This document shows, in pieces, positions 31,820 to 42,984 of a DNA stretch of 64,000 nucleotides. Below the pieces are notes generated by a model, which was given only the letters and a program-made list of their open reading frames with translations, searched no databases and was not told where the DNA came from. This DNA comes from Aquilaria yunnanensis (lineage: Eukaryota > Streptophyta > Magnoliopsida > Malvales > Thymelaeaceae): NCBI GenBank assembly GCA_039654915.1, contig CM077599.1:11782501-11846500 (forward strand). Direction: 5' to 3'. A program made the position numbers and the translations under genes. Within the stretch, counting starts at the first letter, position 1, and every line of letters starts with the position of its first letter.

Positions 31820-33390
31820 TATAAGTGATAAGCTTATATTTATTATATTTATTTCTCTTATATTTAATATATTTTAATATGTTTTGAACCTTAAAGATAT
31901 ATTTTGAGTATGTTTTATAACTTAGAGCATATCTGGACTCAATTGATTGAAAATGGATTTAATTGTAATTTTATAAGTGTTAATTTGGTTGTGTTCTTTT
32001 AGGATTTTGACAGATTGGCGATATTTTGGTAGAAAAATCATATCTTGAGTTACAGAGATCAGAATCAAGTGATTCTTCATTCATTGGAAAGCTAACATCT
32101 GGAGGTACAAATCACATTTAGACTATGAAACTCAGTTTGCACGTTAAGAGGGTCAAATTCAACTTCAAAATTGTGATTTGTGAATCATCCCTGGTTTGGA
32201 AGCAGTTACCGTATTTTGGGCATATCTTTGGATGTAGATGTCCATTTTATGCGATTCAGGCGTCATTTCGAAGATAGGAAAGAGATATACAACTTTAATG
32301 CTTTAAGTTTTGAGAGATAATGCATCAATCAAGGTTGAATCTCAGCTTGAAGTTACTGCTACTGTTCTGAAGCATTTCTTGGTTCACAGCTTTGAAACCT
32401 TTTAGTTTGTTTGAATCTTTTTATTTGTGTGGGGTAATTTTGTAAAAATATAGAAAGTTTAGGGAAAGTTTATAAATTTAGCACACTAGGTTAGCTATAT
32501 TAGAATGAAGGAGGAGCTGCCGCAGGGGACTTCCCCCCCTCTTCGCCAACTTTCTTTGTTTCTTGTTTCTTTTCTTTTTAGTGATTTATTTTATTCTTGG
32601 AAACCCCAAATTCTTCAACACTGTGGGATCAAAGTTTTTTTTATTCATTCAATTAATATTTTGAGTATTAAATGTTCTTTTATGATTAATTTCATGATTG
32701 TTTCGTTTATATGCTAGGAGACCTACTAGTTGTTATTCGATTTCAATTTACTGATGGGTTAGAAATCAAATTCATAATTGTTTAGTTTCTTTAATCTGTG
32801 AAGCAACTGGGATTTAATGATTTGTTGTGTCAGAAATCATTAGGTCTTAGGGAGAACATTCAAATAAATTAAATGCAACCGTTTGTGTTTGTGTTATTTA
32901 GTTTCATCGATCTCTCTAATTTTTAATGCAATTGTTAAATTAAATCAAAGTGCTTATCTTATGTTGTTTAGTAGTTAGGGTTAATTAGATCATTTTTTTC
33001 TGATTAACTACGACTAAGGAGAGGTAGGAAGATAACTCCAACGATGAATATTCAAAGTTTCGATTGATCTATCTATGTATCGATGATCAGTTGTAGAAAT
33101 TCGGTGGTGGATGTTAACTGATGCCAAGGTTTTAATTCTTGATTATTTTGTTGGTTTCTTACTTGATAAGTTTTTTAATTTTTTTTTTCTGATCATTTTT
33201 TTTATTGCACACAATCCCCCTAATCTTTTATTCTAAGCTTTTTGTGAGGAAGCTTTCAGATAAAAATTTCCCTTAAGATTCGACCTGGTTTCCACTGCTA
33301 TACTACAAATTTATTTATTCTGAGTTGTTAGTGATACCATAATTATTTTTGGTGATTTCGATGACTGACCAATAAGCTTGCACTATTAAT
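31820..33390 (+). mobile_element. Probable LTR fragment, boundaries uncertain
   Basis: Late in the segment AGATTCGACCTGGTTTCCACTGCTATACTACA resembles the conserved pre-terminal region of long plant LTRs. Earlier text (GGAAAGCTAACATCTGGAGG, TCTTGAGTTACAGAG) resembles in style the interior of the family C LTR at 28620-28960. No clean TG...CA ends or target duplication were found. The 70-codon frame at 32505-32717 is not supported as a gene. Confidence 0.45.
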
Positions 33391-35763
33391 GACCATGTGT
33401 ATATCCTAACTTTTTCCTGAGCAATTTTAAGAATAACCCAAAGAGCAGCCTCACTCCAACACTCATATAGGTGAAAATCCATCAAGGGTGCTTCTGTAAC
33501 TTTGACACCCCACTCATCAAAGAGCTACAGATTCTCAGTAAGAGCAAATGCTTAACCCTTAATTGTTATAGGATAGATACATTTACACCATCGAGATGAG
33601 GCAATAAATAAATCTCTAAGATGATGCATCTCTAAACGATTTCATTATGATTCATTTTTCCCATTCAAAACGCAAACCTTAGGATCTCTAATTTTTGGGT
33701 TTGGTATTCTTATAAGAAGCTCCATTCAATTCAGGTTTAAACCTATCCACCTCGATGTAACCCCTTTAACCTTTGACTTCAATAGAAGATTTTACAAGAA
33801 ATAAGTGACAAAGGTTATGGAGTATTGACCACATGCCACAAATTGCTAGTAATGATGTCAATGATTATAGGTGGTGATAAGCATTGAGCTTAAATTTTAT
33901 TTCCCATGGTTTTATTTTCAACCAGCCTACATCATATGGCCAATAAATTTATCATTTATTCGAATTTATGATTCCTATCTCATGGGTATTTTGATATGCT
34001 TCAATGATAATGCACACTTTCATGATTTCCCATTTTATGGGATACTTGTATATGCTTCAATGACTATACACATAAGTGAATTGGGGTTCATTTTAATTTG
34101 CCTATTTGTTTAGGTCGGTGTACATTTCTAAAAGAGCATAATTAGGGGATCCATCTTTTTTTCTTTGTATTTTTCCTTCACATCGTGCACATTTCTCAAT
34201 TGAGCATAAATTGGGGTCTATCTTGTTTTCACATTTACTTGGTACATGAGTATGTCATACAAGACAACTCTTTTGGGGTCCTTGTATCTCGTGAAAAGGC
34301 TATGCCATTAATTCAATATATGCCACAATATCTTATAATAGTATTTCATGATCACCACATTGTTTTATGGCTGCTACATTGGTGCCTTGATTTAGACTCA
34401 TATTATTGTCTAAATCTTAAACCAACCTCTTCCCACAAAATGTTTTTTTAGGCACCAAATTTTAAGTTCTCGCAACTTGAATCCGATACAACAAATTTTG
34501 ACTCCCACATTCAAAATCCGAGGCAACAAATTTTTATGTTTCCACAATGAAAATTCAAAGCAACAAGTTTTTATCTCTAACAAATAGATTTTTTTTTTGT
34601 TTTTGAAGTGCTAGGAAACAAATTATTCTCTCTAAAAGAGAAAATTTTCCCAACCACCGAAGTCATCAAAATACAAAAAAGAGGAGATTTCAAAAACTTT
34701 TCCAAGAAATTTCCCAATAAATCTTTTTCAAGTATTTTCACCAATAAAACTTCCTTTTTTTTTTGTTACTTTGTCTTTTCCACCCTTAAAAAAAAAATTC
34801 CCCTCTTTCAAAAGTCATTGTTGCCACGAAAAATGCTTTTCCTATATTTTCATTTTTTTTCCCCAAAAAATACCAAATTGGAATTCCAATTTCATAAATT
34901 CACCAATCACAATTTTTTTCAAAAATCATTAACGCACAAAATAAAAAAAAAATTGAGAAATTTTTCCATCTACCATGTGTGCCATTTTTATTTTCAATCT
35001 TCTTGTGCCAAAAGCAAAAACGATCTCTTTTTATTTTTTTTCAATCTTGAACGAAAACTAGTAATAATACATGGTATTAAAAAAGAAAACGTTTCTTTTC
35101 CTCCACCAGCCAAAAGGCTATGAAAATGTTGGTGGTTAACCATAGGCACAAATTCTCCACCAAACAAGACTTTAAACGAGGCAGTAAACATTTTTTTTTC
35201 CTCAAACATAATGTAGATAAAACTTTCAACAACTCCTAGCATTCAAATGCACAAGAAACCAGAAGTCCCTTTTTAAAAAAAATGAAAAATAAAACAAGTT
35301 GATAACATTTTTAGATTCTTCTCAATTTATGTAACACTTTTGGTAATCCAACCCCAAAAATCAAAGCCATAGAGATTCTTAATTGCCAAAATTTGTTTCA
35401 CAGAAAGTTTCTTTAGCTAGCTGTTGGGCTGAAATAGTTGTTACTATTTTAATCCAAAAGTGTATCTTGCTGAACTCAAAATCATAAAGTCCAATTCATG
35501 CCAAATAAAATTTTAAAACCCATGATACTAGAAAATAAGAGCCAATCCAAAACTTACCCAATCAATTTTTAAGGCATATAATTTTGGTCTCACCACCAAA
35601 TAAACATCGGGTTGCTATCTTAAAAATAAAATAAAAACATAAGGCGAAACATCCAAAATTTTTGTTCATGCACCGTAAAACCATTAGAAAATTCACAAAT
35701 AATAAAATATAGAATTTAGGCCAAATTTTGATTTCATCAATGGCACGAAAATAGACAGTTTTG
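33391..35763. other. Low-complexity repeat DNA without recognisable genes
   Basis: T- and A-rich frames (for example 34608-35123, F/K-rich) reflect composition. Repeated phrases such as GCAACAA(A/G)TTTTTAT and CAACTTGAATCCGA at 34460-34580 suggest an old duplicated repeat. No protein domain is recognisable. Confidence 0.45.
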
Positions 35764-36168
35764 TAACATAAAATTAATTGATAATAGATAATAAAATTTG
35801 TAAAGAGTAGGAAAAATATCACCTATATATCAAGAATAATTGGGATGAGGCGTGAATCTATCTACTCTCTTTTGAATGTTTCATACCATACCAGTGGTCA
35901 TGCCCCTCTCAGGATAAAATAGCCCAGTTTTTATCTCTATCAAAGAGATTTTTTTTTTAGAGAATAAGAGGCAGAGAATTTGTGTCTAAAATGAAGATAA
36001 AACAAGTATATATACACAGCCATGTTTAAGAGCCATTGGGCACAAAATAATAACACCAATAAACTCATAGCCGTTTGGACCCTTAATTTTGACATTTATA
36101 AGCTTTAAGAATGTGAGTAAATGAGAGTTAAAAAGTAATAATGAGACAAATGGCTAGTGTCTTAAAAA
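35764..36168 (+). repeat. Direct repeat, copy 2 (pair with 31254-31562)
   Basis: Same start and end phrases as copy 1, plus an insertion of about 90 bp near 35930-36030 (TTTTATCTCTATCAAAGAGA..., itself containing a small inverted repeat CTCT-ATCA-AAGAG). Confidence 0.7.
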
Positions 36169-36394
36169 TAGTTTTTATTTATGGGCATATATCTTTCATC
36201 ACCATCAAGCTTGAAAACCACGGGGATAGATAAAGCTAATGAATGACCCCAGACTTTAATCTGCGGTGGTGGAGAGAAGTGATAGACATCATGAAACTGC
36301 TATTTTTGCTTTCTTTCCTATTGGGTGTCCTGATATATATAATTGCTCTCAGGTTTCAATGATCTTGTGAGTGGGTTTCTTGTTATTATCAAGC

Positions 36395-36770
36395 ACTAAT
36401 GAGTTGCGACTAAACGACAGGGACCATACTGTATAAATATTCAACTCATCCAACTTATTTTCTTGACCTTGGGAATCTAATTACAAAAGTTAGTTTTTGA
36501 AAATGCTTCGTTAAAATTCGACATAAAGGCCCAAATTGATAAAGGGTCCGAGCAAATGAGAAGGATGTGGGAGATGTCTTCTATGGCAGAATTACATCTC
36601 GGGTACTTTGTCTTAAAGAGTACTTCTTTGGTAGATAAAGCATTAAAGCAAGACTTCCATAAGAATGTTTTGAATTTCTAAAGAATATTCGTGGCCCAAA
36701 CCTACTTCATGAATTTCAGCTTTAGTTGGTTGGCAGCGTCATTATCAGCACATGGAGTATTAGTCCCTCG
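36395..36770 (-). pseudogene. LINE reverse transcriptase zinc-binding domain remnant
   Basis: On the minus strand from about 36700: VWATNIL, stop, KFKTFLWKSCFNALSTKEVL, then YPRCNSAIEDISHILLICSD. This is the zf-RVT pattern (FLW..., LPTK-like, C..C..E...H....C) at the C-terminus of plant L1-type pol proteins. Two stops interrupt it. No reverse transcriptase core was found beside it. Confidence 0.75.
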
Positions 36771-36963
36771 GCTCAAAGCATAACCTTTTTTTTATGAGTA
36801 GATGCTAGTAGTTGAGTCCTGCCATGTTGACTAATCCCTTTCTAATCCATTCCGGTGAACCCCCCTTAGAATGATATCTTGAGGGAAAATGTGAGATAAC
36901 TATGCTAAGTTCCAAGATTCCTCTGTTTGATTGAATAACTCAGCAACACAAGTCTATTTTATT

Positions 36964-37381
36964 TAGAGATGTCAACGAGCCAGGTTTGGGTTAAGTATAA
37001 CTAATCCCAAACCCCACTTAAGTAATCAGGTTCGGGTAGGCGGGTAGACGGGTACTATCCATCAACTCATTTTAAGGCATATGTTTGATTTTTTTAGATT
37101 TTTTTTATATATATTTACATATATTTTTAAAAGAATGTATATATTCACAATTAATTAATACTTAAAAAATTATAAGTTAAAGTAATATAAGGTAGTTTAT
37201 GTTAAATTATAATGTTATTTTTAAAATAAAATTATATTTTAAATATAAATATAATAATTTAAAAAAAATATTAATAAAATTAGATATAATAAATTAAACT
37301 CATACCCTTCCTATAATTTTAAAGTTAAGATTGGGCTCAGATTTGAATAACTTGGTTCGGAGAGGGTAGGTGATATCTCTA
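36964..37381. mobile_element. hAT-type MITE, about 418 bp
   Basis: Ends TAGAGATGTCAACG and GGTGATATCTCTA are inverted repeats (11 bp, one mismatch). Flanks ATTTTATT and CTTTTGTT are a plausible 8-bp target duplication with two changes. The interior is AT-rich and non-coding. Inner phrases CAGGTTCGGGTAGG and GGTTCGGAGAGGGTAGG add weak symmetry. Confidence 0.65.
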
Positions 37382-37829
37382 CTTTTGTTCCTATAATTGC
37401 CCATGGGTGAGCTCTTTCTTGAAGCTTGGGAACGATGGGATCCAGCAGTCCCTTATCTTTTAAATGTTAAATGAAGGGAGAGCATGTTTTTCAGCGCCAC
37501 AGTTGAAAAAATAGTGACAACCTCACACGCTCACCACCAGGCTGTCTTTTCCATTCAGTCTAGCGGCAAAAAGCATAAATACCCACTAGGTGACATAATG
37601 TACTCTGCACGGACAATTACTACTTTATCATCCCATATTTTGCTACCTTATTTTATTTCTGTTTGTGCAATTTATCGTCTTCTTTAAGGGGACCAAAAAA
37701 ATAAAAAAAAAAAGAATGGTTCAGTTTCGCTGTGGGAAACGAAAATCTTCTGGCCACAAAAGTCTCTGTCTCTTTCATGTCTCATCCTTTGTGGTACTGT
37801 CACGTGTTTAAAAAATATGAAATGTATGG

Positions 37830-38335
37830 TCTAAAGCTTATTTTGCCCCTTGAGCTTTGTCAACTCAGACATTTTAGCCCTTAAACTTTGACTCTGTTCG
37901 ACTTACCTCTCAAACTTTGTAAATTGGGACTTTTTACCTCTCACTCCAATTAAAAGAAGAATGTGTACTAAAATGAAAATAAAAAAAATTTAAATGACTA
38001 ACTAAATCATTTGTCTAGTGATTGACTCTTATAAGCAAATAATGAGAAACCTTAATACAAATTTATAGGCAAAACAAAGGAAAGATGTGCAATTTTAAAT
38101 GTGAAACTGAAGCCTTTATTATTTGCTCACAATGGTCAACTATTGGACAAATGATTTAGTTAGCCCTTCAGTTCTCTTTTTATTTTTATTTTAGTACATA
38201 TTCTCCATTCAAACTAGGTTGTGATGGTAAAAGGTTTCTGTTCGTAAAGTTTGAGGAGCGAGTCGAATTGAGTCAACTCTAAAGGGTAAAAAGTTTGAGT
38301 TGCCAAAATTTAGGGGGGGAAGGGGCTTCAGGCTT
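37830..38335. mobile_element. MITE with long inverted ends, about 500 bp, inside the foldback
   Basis: Left TTATTTTGCCCCTTGAGCTT, CAACTCAGACATTTTAGCCC and ACTCTGTTCGACTTACC mirror right CGAATTGAGTCAACTC, GAGTTGCCAAAATTTAGG and GAAGGGGCTTCAGGCTT, arms of about 100 bp. Exact ends and target duplication were not fixed. Confidence 0.6.
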
Positions 38336-38712
38336 GAAATTTATGGAAAGTTAATGGCAATGACAACAATTACATCATTTAGAAGAAAAATTTTGAACTT
38401 GGCACTTCAAAACAAAAAGTCTTTAGTTTAGTTAGTAAATATTCTTCATTTTCTTTTTGTTTTATTTGTTTTAATCATCAAAATCCCAGGTTTTGCCTAA
38501 ACACTTCAAAACAAAGTGATTAATCAAACGATTTTAAGATAAATTATCAATTTTCATCTCTATAAATCATCTTTTATATCATTTAAAAAGAAAAAATTAA
38601 TAATTTAAACTGTCAATTAACTATAAAAAATTACTACACATTTTAAATTTATTATAGAATACTTATCAAATTATTTAAATAGAATTTTAAAAATTCATGT
38701 CATATAGTTATT

Positions 38713-40119
38713 GGGTAAATTTCATTTATGGTCCCTAACTTTTTTGCATTTTCCTAAACAGATCCTTAACCTTCATTTTGTCCTCTTAAAGTCCTCAATC
38801 TCCCTATTTTGGTCCAAATTGTGGTCCTTCTATCAATTTTACAGTTAAAATTAACAGAATCAAGGGGAGAATGCCAACTTTGGTCCCTATTTTTCTCTTC
38901 TTATTTAAAACACCCCTAAGTTAGCAAAATCTACACTTTAGCGATCTAAGAAAAAAAAAATTAAGAAATTCATCCCCAATTCATCCTCGAAATTGAGCGC
39001 TCCACCGGTGTTGGCTCACCCACCTCCTCATTTTTCTCTCTCATCCATTCCCAGAGAAAATCGCAACCTTGCCGACCTTTCCACAACCCTCGTCAGCCTC
39101 ACCTTTTAACGACCTCCGCAACCTCACGACCTCACCTTTCTACAACCTTTGTGACCCTCGCCAGCTTCTCCGCAAGCTCACCTTTCCAAACTCATTCGAA
39201 TCGATCCCGCAATTCAACATTAATTCAACTCCCAATAGACCCGTCGCGGAATGGATCTCACGATTCAATCCGGATCAGGGCGAGAAATGACCCCTTCTTT
39301 GTTGTGGATTAGCAATCGTTATGGCCATCGCTGCCATTGATGCTGACTTTTACTCTGAAACGATCCAGGACCACAGCCATCGTCAATGGCATCCACCTAG
39401 CACCATAAGGGTTCCTCACCTAGTGCTACATGAACCGTGTCTTCGCCTACAAGACCACTAGAAGAAGTCCTCGTTCCCATGCGTCATTTCCATCGCCATC
39501 ATTCTCGGACTGTCATTGTTCCCATTGCCTCGAAATCCTCTACTGAACGCAGTTAGTTCACAAGATCAAAGGTTGGGCAACTAGTTCTAGATTTCCACTG
39601 TGAATGCATTTGATTTAGGCTCTGATTTGGCCTTAGTGCCTAGTCCTAGGAACTTCGGTTATGGGTGAGGAGGCAATAGGTAGAGTCGACCTAGGTGAAG
39701 GTCAAGGGAGCGAGGTTGTGGCTAGACGGATCGTGCGATCCCAAGACGATGATAGAGGTCATAGTGGAGTATTGGCGCTTGGAACGGTGGGGATTGGCAG
39801 CGGAGGGTTTGGACGAATAATGGGCCGACTCACAGACATAAAAGCTGAAGGTGGACACACTTTTCTAAGAATGGACGAGAGGGAGAGTGTGTGTGTGTGT
39901 TAAATTTAAAATTTAGGGTGCTTTAAGTGGGAAGAAGAAAATGAAAGGATCAGAGTTGGTATTTTTCATAAGATTCCGTTAACTTTAACTGTAAAATTAA
40001 CGGAATGATGACAATTGGGAAAAAAAATGAGGTCAAAGACTTTAAGAGGCCAAAATTAAAGTTAAGGACCTGTTTAGGATAACACAAAAAAGGTTATGGG
40101 CCACAAATGAAATTTATGC
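38713..40119. mobile_element. Mutator-like element, 1407 bp, with captured GC-rich cargo
   Basis: A perfect 10-bp duplication TATAGTTATT (38703-38712 and 40120-40129) flanks inverted ends of about 220 bp: GGGTAAATTTCATTTATGG... on the left and, reversed, GCATAAATTTCATTTGTGG... on the right. No transposase. The middle (about 39000-39900) is GC-richer than its surroundings and gene-like, with a 73-codon frame from 39069 and a frame with AYKTTR...SFPCVISIAIILGLSLFPL near 39440-39530. I cannot name the source gene. Such structures are Pack-MULEs when the middle is host sequence. Confidence 0.88.
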
Positions 40120-40926
40120 TATAGTTATTTGATAAATTGACATGCAAAAAGCTAGTTTTGAAAGAAACATCTCTTTATTAAAAACATTTCAATTAGATCT
40201 CTCACTAGATTGATCACTTAACTTAGAATAATTATATGACATAAATTTTTAAAATTAAATTTAAAATTATTTGACAATTATTCAATAGGAAATTTAAATT
40301 TAATGAAAATTTTAAATTATTAATTTTTTTATTTTTAAATGATATAAAGATGATTTACAGAGATGAAAATTGATGATTCAAAATTTTAATTTTAAATTGT
40401 TAGTTTTAAAATCATTTAATTAATCAATTTGTTTTTAAGTTTTCAAGCAAAAGTTAAGATTTTGATGTTTAAAACAAATAAATCAAAAGAAAATGAAGAA
40501 CATTTACTAACTAAACTAAATACTTATTATTTTGAAACACTAAGTTGAAACGTTTTTTTTTTCTCTAAATAATTTGGCATGACATGGCGAGGCCTTATTG
40601 TGTAATTGAGATCCAGCCGCCAGGTCGGCGAGAAAGCGAGGAAAAAGCTTTCCTCGACATGCCACGTGGAGACAGCCTCGTCGGTAAGCTTCCGTCCTCT
40701 TATCGTTGCCGGCCCCACCCCCACAACGCCAAGTGAAGTGTCTAACTCACCCTACCGTCCCTCCAAATATCAATTTTTTGTTTAGTCAAAATCACTTATA
40801 CAATAGAAAAATGTTTGAAGGAATTCACTTTCCGTAAGATTGCTATTTTTAAACATGTGACAGTATGACAAGGATGCGACATGAAAGAGCGAGAGTTTTG
40901 GGGACCGAAAATGACAAGGATGGGAC

Positions 40927-40928
<2 letters not shown>

Positions 40929-40977
<49 letters not shown>
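40929..40977. repeat. (GA)n microsatellite
   Basis: About 24 GA units inside the right arm of the foldback element. A partial duplicate GGGACCGAA...ATGACAAGGATG(C/G)GACATGA flanks it. Confidence 0.95.
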
Positions 40978-40982
<5 letters not shown>

Positions 40983-40990
40983 GGGACCGA

Positions 40991-42011
40991 ATATTTTTGT
41001 CCACCGGATAACCATCAATACTTTCCTGTGTGTATTTACGTGTTTTCTTCCAATTCTCAGCCTTTAGTTTTGCTTTATTTTTCTGGCCTTTTATTTAGCA
41101 AGGGATAAGACACAATATAAACGTGATGTGTTCAACACTTTCGGGCTTTCGAGATTTGTTTTCATTAGCTTTATATAAGACTCTGTTTCAATTAGCAAAC
41201 ATAAACAAGCAAACTAGAGTATAGCTTTATCATGAGAAAAAGTATGATAAATTATATACTTATCAAATCATGAGCTCAAAATTTTGTTGTACTGCCTATT
41301 TGATATCCATTGGTAATGAATTACCCGTTATATATATAGGTTAATTTGTTAATAAAATATCACTATTTAATATTATTTTTTAAATATATTTAAATATTTT
41401 ACATACTCGACATTGTCACAGGATTCTAAGTTATTTTAAGTTTAAGAAAAGTATACATATTTAAAGTGTTATAAAAATATTTTTATAAAAATATTATAAT
41501 AACCAGAAAATTCAAAAGTAATAAATTATGTCAAAATTTATTAATTACTAAATTTATTAATAAATTCTTCCAAGATTATATCGCGCAAATATCATAAAAT
41601 TATTAAATTTATTAATTTATCTAGTAATAATAAAATTTTATAATTTGAATTTGAATGATTACAAACTTCAATTTTCAAAGTTTAACAACTATTATCAACA
41701 TAAAATCTAAAACAAATATCTAACTAATGTCCTAAAAACTTCACAAAATAAAAATTATTAGCATTCTCCTCTTAATTTTGTTGATACTATTTACTTCCTG
41801 CCCAATTTTTTCATACAAATCACACAAAAGAAGGAATTGAAAATATTTGAATTCTAAACTTTTTGGTAGCTTTCTATTAATAATTTGAAACCATTCAATA
41901 ACTCATTATTTAATGTATTATTTTCATTTTTTTTTATTTTTCACGTAGAATCAATGCCATTATAAAGCTAACATATCTATCTAATAATTACTTAAACATT
42001 TTTTCTAAATA
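40991..42011. other. AT-rich spacer, no gene seen
   Basis: No frame, TATA-linked gene or repeat structure that I can support. Confidence 0.5.
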
Positions 42012-42230
42012 CTCCTTCTGTCACAAAAAGGATGTAGTATATTTTATTTTGGGTCGTCTAAAAAATATGCAATATTTTCATATTTAGTAAATTATTGTAC
42101 CATATTAACTTTCAAATTATCATTTCAATATCCATTTTTTCCATCTTTCTTTATGTGTAAAAAGTGAAGATAAAAGTGAAAACAATATGTAAATTTTTTC
42201 CTGTTTCATTCAAAATGAGACCAGGGGGAG
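42012..42230. mobile_element. Stowaway (Tc1/mariner) MITE, 219 bp
   Basis: Ends CTCCTTCTGTCACAAAAAGG and, reversed, CTCCCCCTGGTCTCATTTTG; flanked by TA on both sides (42010-42011 and 42231-42232). Confidence 0.85.
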
Positions 42231-42984
42231 TAATTATTTTTTATGCTTTTTTCATGTCTAGACGAATAAAAACAAAAAAATCAATACAAGATACTTATTT
42301 TTTGAAAAAAAAATATTTAAAAAATAATTTTGAGCTTCTTAAAATATAAATTTTTGTGACAAAATAATCACTTAGACACAAGTGAATTTTGTGCTTACAG
42401 CTGGTACCAATTACTTTTACATCTCAATTAGTAGAAAATATCATAAACAACGATTTTCACATGTTTAGCATTTTCGTGAAGATTTTTGTTTAATTATACC
42501 AATTTGACGTATTTTGGCAAAAATTCTTTCTACCGCATTTTAATGAATACCATGGTAGTATTACAGCAATATGTCATTTCACTTGCCTCTTACTTTTTCG
42601 TTTTGCATTCCCAAAAACATTCTTACACTTAGCCACTGGTAAACACTACGACCTCCTATTAGTTTTCCACCAGTTTCCGTCAGAAATTCTCTTCTCGACC
42701 TTCTGTTGAGTCTTTGTTAATGGCGATCTTGATGTCAATTAGGCTCAGTAATTTGAATCAGCTCCGATGATATTCATATACAAACACCATCAGTTACCAA
42801 AAGTATTTTTTTAAGGTATGTGAAATGTAGATAATGGTTGTTTCACACAGGATACTAGTCGTAAAGGTTAAAGTTATAAAGAAAAATAAAAAAAAAAAGA
42901 TAAATGATAAAAAATATTTGTATCTCACGGAATTCATAAAAGATAAATGATAAAAAATATTTGTATCTCACGGAATTCATACCC
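42231..42984. other. AT-rich spacer, no gene seen except a short tandem duplication
   Basis: A 62-bp tandem duplication of GATAAATGATAAAAAATATTTG...CGGAATTCATA lies at about 42898-42981, immediately before the pseudogene exon. Confidence 0.5.

Larger units (their letters stand above)
37735..40990. repeat. Long foldback element, copy 1, with nested MITE and MULE
   Basis: Left arm (37735-37810 and 38340-38702) and right arm (40130-40560 and 40840-40990) are reverse complements over several hundred bases. For example, ATATTCTTCATTTTC in the left pairs with GAAAATGAAGAACAT in the right. The second copy (50160-51232) lacks the insertions. A MITE (37830-38335) and a MULE (38713-40119) inserted into it, the latter near the loop. 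Unmatched 40561-40790 is extra GC-rich DNA. Confidence 0.75.

Noticed and set aside
34608..35123. 171-codon Phe/Lys-rich frame
   Set aside because: Composition of T- and A-runs, no domain, no promoter or splice context.
36291..36362. 23-codon frame resembling a signal peptide (MKLLFLLSFLLGVLIYIIA)
   Set aside because: Too short; lies in decayed repeat DNA before a LINE remnant with no following exon.
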